Shown one piece after another: positions 43,966 to 52,435 of a stretch of DNA of 64,000 nucleotides. The DNA is from Micrococcaceae bacterium Sec5.1 (GTDB taxonomy: Bacteria; Actinomycetota; Actinomycetes; Actinomycetales; Micrococcaceae). Position 1 is the stretch's first letter. Every line of letters starts with the position of its first letter. Made by a program: the position numbers and the translations under genes. The stretch lies in NCBI GenBank assembly GCA_039636795.1, contig CP143430.1:310001-374000 (forward strand). Reading direction: 5' to 3'. Below the pieces are notes generated by a model. It searched no databases, was not told where the DNA came from, and saw only the letters and a list, made by a program, of their open reading frames with translations.

Positions 43966-44275
43966 ATGTGGCTCCTGCCGCGCGCATCAGTTGCTCGTTC
44001 CAACACCTGTTAAGTGCGCTGCGGAGGAAAAAGATGTCGCCGTTGCGGCAACACTTTCCGGGGCGCAGGATCACGACGCGCGCAGGGGCATATCCTGGGC
44101 CGGTTTCACCACAATCTTCTTGTCGTTGCCAGGGTCCAACGGGTCGTACCAGAGCGTAGTCCCCTGACCATCAACCACCGGCTCGGTGGCGTTGATCAAG
44201 AGGGATTCAGTGCAGGTCGCCGGGACGCCAGGTCCGAGTCGTGCTCGCCGCCTGACCCATCGACGAGACTGCCTC
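43966..44275. other. Non-coding stretch between small membrane protein and HTH-PASTA gene
   Basis: About 310 bp without a confident gene. A minus-strand frame of 94 codons (44071-44355) encodes a peptide with VVDGQGTTLWYDPLDPGND, but has no clear ribosome binding site and overlaps the promoter palindrome, so it is not called. It could be a gene remnant. Confidence 0.4.
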
Positions 44276-44291
44276 GTCAGGATATCCTGAC
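44276..44291. promoter_or_regulatory. Perfect 16-bp palindrome before the HTH-PASTA gene
   Basis: GTCAGGATATCCTGAC, centred 51 bp upstream of the ATG at 44334. The next gene has an HTH, so autoregulation is a reasonable inference. Confidence 0.6.
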
Positions 44292-44333
44292 AATATGGGT
44301 GCGCAGCGGGATCCGTGGAGTGAAGGCCTGACA

Positions 44334-44987
44334 ATGTGGGAGCGCCTGCGCTCATGGTTCGGAGATGCCCGCGATGCTCCGCCGGGCAACCCAGAAGCCT
44401 TGGGTGCGCTCAGTGATGTCCGGCAGTTGCGGTATCTGCTGGATCAAGCGGAGCTCGCGGCTGTTCATGCGGCACGTGGCCGCGGCTCGTCGTGGGCGGA
44501 AATCGCCGCCCGATTGGGGATCGCCCGGCAATCGGCGTGGGAACGCTGGCGAGATTTTGACGATGTCGTTCCAACCGGATCCGTCCTGCCTGCCTCTGCC
44601 GCGCCGGCGTCTCGCGCGGTGGAGGCCGCTGCGGCCGCCGGGTTGGTCGGCGAGGCAGCCGGACGAGGGGGAAGGCAGTCAAACGTCACGGTACCGAATG
44701 TCGTCGGTTTGTCCCTCGAATCAGCAAGGGCCATCCTGGTGGACAGTAAACTCGTTGCGGTCGGCCCCGATCCAGACGGCCTGCCTCTGGAGGGGTTCGG
44801 TTGGCCTAGCGGCGTCGTCACCGGCCAGAGTCCGGAATCGGGGGCGAAGGTGCCCATAGGATCGCGGGTGATCCTGTGGTTGGGCAGAGGCGGCTCGGCG
44901 GGTGACCGCGAGCCGCGGCGACCGTCTCCAGGGCCCCGGAGCCTGCGGGCAATGCGGGAAGAACCGGCCGACGACGCGACAAGCTGA
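44334..44987 (+). CDS. HTH plus PASTA-domain protein
   Basis: A 217-residue protein starting MWERLRSWFGDARDA. Residues about 45-75 hold an HTH (SSWAEIAARLGIARQSAWER). Residues about 118-186 form one PASTA domain: VTVPNVVGLSLESARAILVD followed by GVVTGQSPESGAKVPIGSRV. PASTA domains are normally extracellular, on PknB-type kinases or PBPs, and sense peptidoglycan or beta-lactams. There is no transmembrane segment or signal, so this PASTA should be cytoplasmic next to a DNA-binding domain. GAAGG precedes the ATG at 44334; an ATG at 44295 would be too near the palindrome. Role: unknown regulator. Confidence 0.7.
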   Translation: MWERLRSWFGDARDAPPGNPEALGALSDVRQLRYLLDQAELAAVHAARGRGSSWAEIAARLGIARQSAWERWRDFDDVVPTGSVLPASAAPASRAVEAAAAAGLVGEAAGRGGRQSNVTVPNVVGLSLESARAILVDSKLVAVGPDPDGLPLEGFGWPSGVVTGQSPESGAKVPIGSRVILWLGRGGSAGDREPRRPSPGPRSLRAMREEPADDATS

Positions 44988-45172
44988 CCATAAAAGTGCA
45001 CTACGAGCAGCAGTTGGAAGGACTTTCTACCCTTGTCGTCTCCATCCAAAGGATATAGAAGTCGGCTGGTGTTTGGTGCAAGGACCTGCCAATAGCACCG
45101 AAACACGCGTGCCAGATGTCGCACCTGACGGGCTGGAGAGGGAGCGGGTTCTTTGGGTCCCCGCCTGTGGAT

Positions 45173-45955
45173 TTACCGAGAGTTCCAGCGGAACCAGCGG
45201 ACGCCTATCGTGGCGCATACGGCGACATAACCGATGCATGCCAGGAGGGAGTTGGTGTCTTGGCCGCTCCATGAGGAAGCGTTCAATGTATCGGCGAAGA
45301 GTGTCATGAGTGCGCCGACGGGTGACCAGGCTGCGATCGATTTCATCGTGTCGCCGAGGATACCGGTTCCGCCCAGGAGGCCGAGGAGGAGCAGGAGGAT
45401 CATGAGTACGCGCGTGATCGCGTTGATGGCGCTGGTGGATTGGACCAATCCGACGACGGCTTGCCCGATGGAGAGGAACACTGCGGCGCCGAGGATGGCG
45501 ACCGCAATGACCAGAAGGTACTGCCCCGGGTTGAGTGTCAGCGCGTAGGCGATCACACCGACGATGACGACGATGACGGAGGCGAGGAGGTTGGTGGCCA
45601 CTTGGACGAGGACGCGGCTGGTCATGATCATCCAGGTTGGCGCAGGCGTGACCCGCAGCCGTTGGAGCACCCCGACATCGCGGTCATGGGCCAGCGCGAG
45701 CGTGTATCCGAACAGGCCTGAGGTGAGCAGGCCCAACGTCAGGGCCAGGCCGATGACCAGGCTGGATCCGCCGAGCCGGCTTTGGCCCTTGCCAACCGTG
45801 TTGGCAACCAGGACCACTATGGGCAGGAGGATGCTCAGGAAGAGCGATGTCTTACCGTTGAGCAGCACCAGGAAATCGGCGCGAAGCAGCGACCGGAAGG
45901 CCAGGCCAAGCGGCGGGCGCGCGGTGTTGACACCGATGTTAGTCACGGATCTCAC
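45173..45955 (-). CDS. ABC-2 type transporter permease
   Basis: A 260-residue membrane protein with about six helices, ABC-2 fold (LLPIVVLVANTVGKG, FGYTLALAHDRDVGVLQRLRVTPAP). It would export drugs, lipids or polysaccharides together with the adjacent ATPase. The ATPase frame overlaps its start by 17 bp. Because the ATPase gene is frameshifted, this permease may be unpartnered. Confidence 0.88.
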   Translation of the reverse strand: MRSVTNIGVNTARPPLGLAFRSLLRADFLVLLNGKTSLFLSILLPIVVLVANTVGKGQSRLGGSSLVIGLALTLGLLTSGLFGYTLALAHDRDVGVLQRLRVTPAPTWMIMTSRVLVQVATNLLASVIVVIVGVIAYALTLNPGQYLLVIAVAILGAAVFLSIGQAVVGLVQSTSAINAITRVLMILLLLLGLLGGTGILGDTMKSIAAWSPVGALMTLFADTLNASSWSGQDTNSLLACIGYVAVCATIGVRWFRWNSR

Positions 45956-46729
45956 TTCCTGTCAGTCCGATGAAGACGTCTTCCAGTGTCGGCGCTCCAT
46001 GCGCGACCGAAAGCACCCTGGGGTCGTCCTTATGCTTGTTGATCAGCTCCGACGGTCTTCCCTCGGTGAGCAGTTTTCCGTGGTCGATGATCGCCACCCG
46101 GTCACAGACTGCCTGGGCCTCCTCCATCGAGTGGGTAGTGAGCAGGATGCTGTTGCCTTCCGCGCGGAGCTCCTCGATGCGTCGCCATAGTCCGCGGCGT
46201 GATTGGGGTCCAACCCGGCGGTCGGTTCGTCGAGTAAGAGCAGGAGGGGGTTATGGACGGTGGCGATAAACAGTGCGAGGCGTTGCTGTTGCCCGCCCGA
46301 TAACTGTTTGAATTTTTTGCCTAGTCCGTCGGCGAGACCGACAGTGCGCAGGCTCTCGCGGACCTGCTCAGGGGAGAATTTCACACCATAGAGTCCGGCA
46401 TAGAGTTTTGTAATCTCTTGAATGTTCAGTTCGGCTTGGAAACTGGATGATTGCAGTTGCACTCCAAGGAGTGCTTTGACCGCCAGGGGCTGCTGTTGGA
46501 CATCGATACCGTCTACCAGCAGGGTGCCTGACGTTGGCGTAACCAGCCCCTCGATGGCGCTGAGGGTACTGGTTTTCCCTGCACCGTTCGGGCCAAGCAG
46601 GCCGAAGATCTCGCCGCGCTGAATCCGGAAGCTGACCTCGTCGACCACTGTCCGGCCACCGTAGGCGACTCTCAGTTGGTGGATATCCAGGACTGGTGCT
46701 GATCCCGGCTTGTTGGCTTCACTTGGCAC
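45939..46729 (-). pseudogene. ABC transporter ATP-binding protein, disrupted by a single-base frameshift
   Basis: Starting at GTG 46729 (AGGGGA 6 bp upstream), the first frame codes for Walker A (GPNGAGKTST), Q-loop (VQLQSSSFQ), signature LSGGQQQR and Walker B LLLDEPTAGLDPN. It then drifts into nonsense at DPN. Adding one G to the GGGG run at 46205-46208 restores DPQSRRGLWRRIEEL and LTTHSMEEAQAV to the stop at 45939. The second frame holds the H-loop. Either a one-base sequencing error in a homopolymer or a genuine inactivation explains it; in the latter case the pump would be inactive. Confidence 0.85.
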
Positions 46730-47385
46730 GTTCCGTCCCCTCAAAACCGGAGCAACCCGGACCGTGGGCAGTTCCTCGTGTGAGTCTAGTTCGATAAGAC
46801 CGGGAAAATGACTACGTTCCGCGGCCTCCTGCCTGTGAGTAACCCATGAATTTAATCGGTAACAGAACACGGTGCCGCCCGTTTGATGGTGGGAACGGAC
46901 GATCCTGGCGGACCAGACAGTCTTTCGCCCTGGACAGCCACAGGGGAACTGCCAAGAATAAGCGAGCAGGTGTCATTGGCGCCTCCGCCGGGTCTCCTTT
47001 AGCCCGACTGAGCTAATCACTCGAGGCGCAGCGGCTCCGCGCTCCGATGGGTACATGAAGGATTTCTTTGGTTTCGCCGGAATACAGCGAGGGAATGTTG
47101 CCCAGAGAACGCTGATCGGGGAATGCTGAAGATTATTCCAAAAGCCCGCGTCACGTTTCCGCAGGTCAACGCACATATCCAGTGCCCAAGTCGTTGTACC
47201 GCGTAGTGTGCCGTTGCCCTTTTCGGCGCATGTCCGCGGACAACGCTGAGTTGGCAGTGATGGATGTGGTGGGTTCTGGGGCCCACCCGGGGCGCCGTCA
47301 CTGCGATACCGGGCTAGTGCGGTCGGTCGTCTGAGTCGCGGCCGGCCGCACGTCTGGGCAGGACTCCTTTGAGCCGTTCGCGTCT
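46730..47385. other. Long intergenic stretch with no confident gene
   Basis: About 650 bp between the ABC ATPase and lacI 2. Minus-strand frames here (for example 46973-47176 and 47017-47301) have no ribosome binding sites or recognisable domains. A TAGCTCAGTCGG string on the minus strand near 47014 resembles a tRNA D-arm, but no T-arm follows. Confidence 0.5.
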
Positions 47386-47397
47386 TAGATCGTTCTA
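47386..47397. promoter_or_regulatory. LacI-type operator before lacI 2
   Basis: TAGATCGTTCTA, identical to the core of the site at 43715, 28 bp upstream of the lacI 2 start. It suggests autoregulation. Confidence 0.7.
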
Positions 47398-47424
47398 TAG
47401 ACTGACTGCGGGCAGAGGAGGGCC

Positions 47425-48417
47425 ATGATGGGAAAACGTCCCACGTTGATGGATGTGGCTGAAGCGGCCGGGGTTTCCCGCGCCCTCGTTTCCATCGTGA
47501 TGCGGGACGCCCCTGGAGCCTCTGAAGCCACGCGCCTCAAAGTCCAGCAAGCGGCGAACGAACTCGGCTACCGTCCCGATAGCCGTGCACGGCTTCTCCG
47601 CAGCAGCCGGACGAGGCTACTGGGCGTCAGCTTTTCCACGTCCCACCCGTTCCACGCCGAAATTGTCGATGCCGCCTACGCTGGCGCGACTTTGCGCGGC
47701 TACGATATCGCGCTGAGCGCCGTCGCCAACGGCCGCCCGGAATCGCGGGCCGTCGAATCTCTCCTGGATCTCGGCTGTGAAGCCCTGATCATGATTTCTC
47801 CAACGCTGGGGGAGGACGAGTTAGCCGGTTATGCCGCAAGGCTCCCAGTGGTCAGCCTGCTCCGCGACGACGTCGGTGAATCCCTGGACTCGGTCAGCAG
47901 CGATGACGACGCCGGTATCCGCATCGCGCTGGAATATCTCACCTCGCTGGGGCATCAGAGAATTGCCCACGTAGACGGTGGGGACGCTGTCTCGAGTCCA
48001 CAGCGGCGCGAAGCATTCCGGGCAGAGATGGCTGGCCGGGGGCTCGAATCCCGGGTGATTCCCGGCGGCGCCACAGAAGAAGACGGCCTCCGGGCTGGTG
48101 GAGAGCTTCTGGAGGACCTGCCCACGGCCGTGGTTGCCTTCAACGATCGCTGCGCACTGGGCATCTGGGAGAGCTTCCGGGCAGCTGGGCTCAGGGTCCC
48201 TGAGGATGTGTCCGTCCTGGGTTACGACGATAGCCAGTTCGCCCGCCTTAGCTACGTCCAGTTGTCCTCCGTCAGCCAGGACGCCCCGCTCCTGGCGCGG
48301 GCCGCCGTCGACCGTGCCATCGATCGTCTGGAAGGCCCGACGCCGCCCGCGCACCTTGTGCGGACACCGCATCTGGTCATCCGCAACACGACAGGACCTG
48401 TAAGTCAGGAGTTATGA
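47425..48417 (+). CDS. LacI-family regulator 2
   Basis: A 330-residue regulator: HTH (TLMDVAEAAGVSRALVSIVM), hinge (RLKVQQAANELGYRPD), and an effector domain ending with VSVLGYDDSQFARLSYVQL. GAGGAGG precedes two adjacent ATGs at 47425 and 47428. Its promoter carries an operator like those in front of the Gfo/Idh-TIM-barrel operon (42487-43644), so it probably represses itself and that operon. Its 3' end overlaps the next minus-strand gene by 6 bp. Confidence 0.9.
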   Translation: MMGKRPTLMDVAEAAGVSRALVSIVMRDAPGASEATRLKVQQAANELGYRPDSRARLLRSSRTRLLGVSFSTSHPFHAEIVDAAYAGATLRGYDIALSAVANGRPESRAVESLLDLGCEALIMISPTLGEDELAGYAARLPVVSLLRDDVGESLDSVSSDDDAGIRIALEYLTSLGHQRIAHVDGGDAVSSPQRREAFRAEMAGRGLESRVIPGGATEEDGLRAGGELLEDLPTAVVAFNDRCALGIWESFRAAGLRVPEDVSVLGYDDSQFARLSYVQLSSVSQDAPLLARAAVDRAIDRLEGPTPPAHLVRTPHLVIRNTTGPVSQEL

Positions 48418-48579
48418 AGCGCCCGACGGCGGGGCGTCGGCGTCGTCGATGTCCGGACCTTCGGCAGGATCCTGGCTGTGGATGCCGGTATCGTGCGAAA
48501 CCCAGCCTTCCGTTTCTCCCTCTGCAGGAGCGTCGGTGTGGTGCCGGATGATGTGTTCTGGCTTGTTGTTTGCGTTCAT
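48412..48579 (-). CDS. Small hydrophilic acidic protein, 55 aa
   Basis: Starts MNANNKPEHIIRHHTDAPAE with GGGAG 8 bp upstream of the ATG at 48579. It is very acidic and Asp/Pro/Ala rich (DPAEGPDIDDADAPP), without hydrophobic segments, and probably unstructured. No family recognised. It is convergent with lacI 2. Confidence 0.45.
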   Translation of the reverse strand: MNANNKPEHIIRHHTDAPAEGETEGWVSHDTGIHSQDPAEGPDIDDADAPPSGAS

Positions 48580-48721
48580 GACGGATACTCCCTGTCCTTG
48601 CTTGGACTGCTTCCGCGAGTGCACCCAAGTCTACGCCGGGTAGGGAGTATTGGGAGGTCAGTGGCATAGGCTGAACGCAGTAGTTCTCCGCGAAACGACT
48701 AGCTGCCATGCAGAGGTGAAG

Positions 48722-49543
48722 ATGCCCAAGCGACCCAACCCGGCGGTGAAAATCGCCCAAGAGACCGCCCATAACGCAGTATTCGATGCCCAAGGCAACA
48801 CCAAGCCGGGCGTTCACAATGTCTTGCTGCGCGCCGTCGAAATCCAGCGGCCACTTGTCCTGGCAAACCTGCGCAGAATGCAGCGCAGGCATCCAAAGGC
48901 AACGCCCGCGCAGCTTGCGGCGAAACTGGAGCGGGACTACCTGGCCGCCATCACCGGCGGGGGAGCCGCAGTGGGGGCAACCGCCGTCGTGCCTGGGATC
49001 GGAACCGCAGCTTCGCTGGGTCTCTCAGCCCTTGCGACCGTCGGGTTCCTGGAGACGACCGCGCTGTACGCATCGACGCTGGCCGAACTCCACGGCATCA
49101 GGCTGACCGACCCGGAACGCGCGCGGACAATGGTCATGGCCATCATGCTCGGCGAGGAAGGCACTTCTCTGCTGGGTGCCTTGAGTGGCCAGTCCCTGGG
49201 ACGAGGCAAGGGCGTGACCAATGCCTGGGGCACCACACTCACCAAGAAGATTCCCGGCAGCGGCTTTGGCGTCATTCGGGATGCCATCCAGCGCGCGTTC
49301 CTGAAGAACCTCCTGAAGCGGCAAGGTTCCGCGTTTCTCGGACGGGCCCTGCCTTTCGGAGTGGGCGCCGTGGTGGGTGGTGCCGGCAACCTGATGATGG
49401 GTCGCGCCGTAGTTGCGACTGCCAAGGAAGCCTTTGGGCCGCTGCCGGATACGATCCCCGGCGAACTGCTCGCAGGCGCGAACACCAACGAAACCAACAA
49501 CAACCTGACGCTGGAAGGCGGTAACAGTGGACCTCAACGCTGA
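48722..49543 (+). CDS. EcsC-like membrane-associated protein
   Basis: A 273-residue protein. An Ala/Gly-rich hydrophobic stretch (GGAAVGATAVVPGIGTAASL) is followed by TTALYASTLAELHGIRLTDPE and a second hydrophobic segment near residue 200. The LxxLxGxxLxDPE pattern fits the EcsC family, whose role is poorly known. AGAGG lies 5 bp upstream of ATG 48722. The last 17 bp overlap pxpA, so it is cotranscribed with the 5-oxoprolinase genes. Confidence 0.6.
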   Translation: MPKRPNPAVKIAQETAHNAVFDAQGNTKPGVHNVLLRAVEIQRPLVLANLRRMQRRHPKATPAQLAAKLERDYLAAITGGGAAVGATAVVPGIGTAASLGLSALATVGFLETTALYASTLAELHGIRLTDPERARTMVMAIMLGEEGTSLLGALSGQSLGRGKGVTNAWGTTLTKKIPGSGFGVIRDAIQRAFLKNLLKRQGSAFLGRALPFGVGAVVGGAGNLMMGRAVVATAKEAFGPLPDTIPGELLAGANTNETNNNLTLEGGNSGPQR

Positions 49544-50276
49544 TCTGGGGGAGTCGTTCGGCTCCTGGACCATGGGCGACGACGCCTCGATGTTCCGCAT
49601 CGTGAGCAGCGCCAACGTGGCCTGCGGTTTCCACGCGGGAGACCCCCTGACCATGCTGGACAGCTGCCGTGCCGCGTTCGAACTGGACGTTCGCGTCGGC
49701 GCGCATGTGGGGTACCGGGACTTGGCCGGCTTTGGACGGCGCTCGCTGGACATGACCTTCGATGAACTGTTCGGCGATGTCCTCTACCAACTCGGCGCCC
49801 TGGACGGGATGGCCCATGCAGTGGGGGCTTCCGTGGACTACGTCAAACCACACGGCGCGCTGTACAACAGGATCGTCCACGACCCCGACCAGGCCGAGGC
49901 TGTGGTTGCTGCCGTCCATGCCTACGATCCCGGACTGCCGGTGCTGGGATTGCCCGGCTCGGCGTGGCTGAAGCTGGCCGAGGAATCCGGACACCCCGTC
50001 TTCCGGGAAGCATTCGTGGACCGGGCCTACTTACCTGACGGCACACTTGTCCCGCGCTCCGAGGAAGGCGCCGTGCTGCACGATCCCGCCGCGGTAGTTG
50101 CCCAGGCTGTTCGCCTCGCGACGCGGAAAGAAGTGGTAGCCGTGGACGGAACGGTTGTCCCGGTCAGTGCCGATTCCCTGTGCATCCATGGTGATACTCC
50201 GGGCGCTGTGAACATGGCCGCGGCCGTTCGGGCAGGCTTGGAGGAGGCAGGGGTGGAGATTGAAGCGTTCGCCTAG
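49527..50276 (+). CDS. pxpA: 5-oxoprolinase subunit A (LamB/YcsF family)
   Basis: A 249-residue protein with the full LamB/YcsF pattern: MDLNADLGESFGSWTMGDD, SANVACGFHAGDP, GAHVGYRDLAGFGRR and SLCIHGDTPGAV. PxpA with PxpB and PxpC hydrolyses 5-oxoproline to glutamate using ATP. The start is GTG within the preceding gene. The 35-bp gap to pxpC suggests one operon. PxpB is not found between or near them. Confidence 0.9.
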   Translation: MDLNADLGESFGSWTMGDDASMFRIVSSANVACGFHAGDPLTMLDSCRAAFELDVRVGAHVGYRDLAGFGRRSLDMTFDELFGDVLYQLGALDGMAHAVGASVDYVKPHGALYNRIVHDPDQAEAVVAAVHAYDPGLPVLGLPGSAWLKLAEESGHPVFREAFVDRAYLPDGTLVPRSEEGAVLHDPAAVVAQAVRLATRKEVVAVDGTVVPVSADSLCIHGDTPGAVNMAAAVRAGLEEAGVEIEAFA

Positions 50277-50311
50277 TTTGGTCTGGAAAGCACGTTGAAG
50301 AGGAGCTCTTA

Positions 50312-51133
50312 ATGGGTGCCGTTGTTGTTGATCCGGGCCCCTCGACCCTGGCCCTTGCACGTGACCAGGTCTTGGACAGGGCTTCCCTGCACCTTGCCAA
50401 CGCGCTGCTGGGCAACCCTGACTCCGCGGGCGGCCTGGAGATACTTTTGGGTGGTCTCCGGCTTCGGTTCGTCACGGCCTCGGCACTCGCGATTACCGGC
50501 GCGGAAGGCGTGGTCAAGCTCAACGGCTCCGAGCTGCCTTTTAACAAGGCTGTTCGCGTCAGCCCAGGGGCGGTGTTGGAGTTTGGGCCGGCGCTGTTCG
50601 GGATCCGGTACTACCTGGCCGTTCAGGGTGGTATCGAACCCCAGGCAGAACCCCTTCGCGCTGGCGGCACCCTGACTTTCGGGCGCCCCCACGCCCACAA
50701 TATTCCTGTCGAGAACCACGCCCCGCGTCGGGCCCTGGACCCCGAACGTCCGGTGGTCGCCCGGGTGGAACGGGGTCCGCAAGCCCAAAATTACGACGCC
50801 GGTACATGGCTTCGGCTGACAAGCGAACCATGGATCCTCTCACCGGAATCGGACCGGGTGGGTGCCCGGTTGGTGGGGCGCCCACTTGAACCAGCGGGGG
50901 TGGCGCGTGCCGCTGGGCTGCCTGGTGCGACTGTGCCGGCCACGACTCCAGCACCCCAGGCACAGGCGTTGCTGTCAGGCTCGGTCCTGCTGCCGCCGTC
51001 GGGCTTTCCTGTCATTGCGCTGGCCGGGCACCCGCCGACGAGCAAGTCCCCTGTGATCGCAGTTGTTCGGGACGAAGATCTGGACCTGCTGGGCCAAGCG
51101 CGTCCGGGACAGATGGTTCATTTGCTGGGGTGA
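50312..51133 (+). CDS. pxpC: 5-oxoprolinase subunit C-like (KipA/AHS2 family), shortened
   Basis: A 273-residue AHS2-domain protein with GPSTLALARDQVLDRASLHL at the N-terminus, YYLAVQGGI near residue 100 and ALAGHPPTSKSPVIAVV near the end. The segment after GGI, which in PxpC normally holds LGSRST and a Gly-rich loop, seems absent (GGIEPQAEPLRAGGTLTFG). It has GAGGAG before ATG 50312. It may form a reduced complex with PxpA or a PxpB encoded elsewhere. Confidence 0.8.
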   Translation: MGAVVVDPGPSTLALARDQVLDRASLHLANALLGNPDSAGGLEILLGGLRLRFVTASALAITGAEGVVKLNGSELPFNKAVRVSPGAVLEFGPALFGIRYYLAVQGGIEPQAEPLRAGGTLTFGRPHAHNIPVENHAPRRALDPERPVVARVERGPQAQNYDAGTWLRLTSEPWILSPESDRVGARLVGRPLEPAGVARAAGLPGATVPATTPAPQAQALLSGSVLLPPSGFPVIALAGHPPTSKSPVIAVVRDEDLDLLGQARPGQMVHLLG

Positions 51134-51149
51134 AAAGATCACGGGCAGA

Positions 51150-51223
51150 TTTTCTCACTGATGCTCGGTAGTGAGAAATGAATGCCGCGATTTTCTCATA
51201 AATGGCGAATCGTGAGAAAATCG
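51150..51223. promoter_or_regulatory. Two inverted-repeat operators upstream of the Fic gene
   Basis: Inverted repeat A: TTTCTCACT (51151-51159) and AGTGAGAAA (51170-51178). Inverted repeat B: CGATTTTCTCA (51188-51198) and TGAGAAAATCG (51213-51223), perfect over 11 bp. All half-sites share TTTCTCA, which indicates one protein binding twice. Confidence 0.7.
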
Positions 51224-51248
51224 ACTATCGATCTTCTCAAGGAGAATC

Positions 51249-52430
51249 ATGAGTAATGTGCTTGCCTGGCCCTCAGTCAGCTACGAAGAGCATCCTTGGG
51301 CCGCAGATGCAGAACCGGGAACCTCGAGGCGTCAACGGCTCCTGGCCCGCGGCCCCTACGAGGCTGCTATCCCGGCAGAAATTGCTCGCATCAATCCTGA
51401 GGTTGATTCCCGGACCCAGTCGCTTGTTGAGGCAGCCACTGTGGAAATGGTCCGGTTCGATGCCGAGTTGGGACAGGACTCTGCACCGTTCGCGGCCCTG
51501 CTGCTCCGAAGTGAATCGGCATCGAGTTCCCAGATCGAGAACCTTACGGCCGGTGCGCGGAAGATTGTGCTGGCGCAATTGGGTGATCGCTCGAGCCCTA
51601 ACGCCGCACTGATCGCGTCCAACGTGCGTGCCATGGAGGCTGCGATTGCCTTGTCTGAAGACCTGAGCGTCGAGAATATCGGCACCATGCATCACACCCT
51701 GGCCTCCTCCGACCAAGTCATAGCTGGGGAATACCGGGACAGGCAGGTCTGGATCCGAGGCAATTCACCCCACTCAGCGGAGTTCGTGCCGCCGCATCAC
51801 GGACGCGTGATGGTAGCCATGGAAGACCTGGTCGAGTTCATGCGCCGGGACGACATCCCGGCCCTGACTCAAGCCGCCTTGGCACACGCACAGTTCGAAA
51901 GCATCCACCCCTTTGCGGACGGCAACGGCCGAACGGGAAGGGCAATCGTTAGCGCCCTGCTCCGTGCCAAGGGGGTAACTGAAAAGGTAACCATCCCTGT
52001 TTCTTCAGGGCTGCTGACCAATACCCGCCTCTACTTCGACGCCCTGGGTGACTACCGTCAGGGGAACATCCTGCCCATCATTGAGCGCTTTGCCGAGTCT
52101 GCCATGCTCGCCGTGGAAAACGGCCGGTTGCTGGTGGAGGACATCCGGGCTGCACAAAAGGAGTTCCGTGAAAAGCTCGGATCTGCTCAGGAATCCGTGC
52201 TTAAAGTCCTTGAGCTGCTGCCTCGCGAACCCGCAATCACCGCCGAGATGGCAGCCGATTACGCCAGGATCTCGCAGGCAACGGCGTACAGGGCAGTGCA
52301 ACGGCTGGAGGCGGCTGGCGTCCTTACTCCTGCCGGGAAAGTACGGGGCACCAGCGTCTGGCTCGCAAGGGACATCATCACAGCGTTGGACGACTTCGCC
52401 GCACGATCTGGCCGCCGCGTGCGCCCCTAA
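51249..52430 (+). CDS. Fic-domain AMP-transferase with N-terminal inhibitory helix and C-terminal winged helix
   Basis: A 393-residue protein. An inhibitory-helix motif S93-x3-E97-N98 (SSQIEN) precedes the Fic core, whose active site is H220-PFADGNGRTGR231. A C-terminal winged helix (ARISQATAYRAVQRLEAAGV) follows at about residues 335-375. The domain order is the Fic-DNA-binding class, in which AMPylation and autoregulation are linked. AAGGAG lies 6 bp upstream. Repeated TTTCTCA dyads immediately upstream are the probable binding sites of this winged helix. No antitoxin gene is adjacent, as expected for an in-cis inhibited Fic. Confidence 0.9.
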   Translation: MSNVLAWPSVSYEEHPWAADAEPGTSRRQRLLARGPYEAAIPAEIARINPEVDSRTQSLVEAATVEMVRFDAELGQDSAPFAALLLRSESASSSQIENLTAGARKIVLAQLGDRSSPNAALIASNVRAMEAAIALSEDLSVENIGTMHHTLASSDQVIAGEYRDRQVWIRGNSPHSAEFVPPHHGRVMVAMEDLVEFMRRDDIPALTQAALAHAQFESIHPFADGNGRTGRAIVSALLRAKGVTEKVTIPVSSGLLTNTRLYFDALGDYRQGNILPIIERFAESAMLAVENGRLLVEDIRAAQKEFREKLGSAQESVLKVLELLPREPAITAEMAADYARISQATAYRAVQRLEAAGVLTPAGKVRGTSVWLARDIITALDDFAARSGRRVRP

Positions 52431-52435
52431 CGCCC

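Noticed and set aside
44071..44355. Minus-strand 94-codon frame with LWYDPLDPGND
   Set aside because: No ribosome binding site, overlaps the promoter palindrome of the HTH-PASTA gene, and no family recognised.
46981..47040. TAGCTCAGTCGG on the minus strand, as in tRNA D-arms
   Set aside because: No matching anticodon stem, T-arm (GGTTCGA) or acceptor pairing follows.
47017..47301. Minus-strand frame in the long intergenic stretch
   Set aside because: No domain, no ribosome binding site, composition unlike the real genes.
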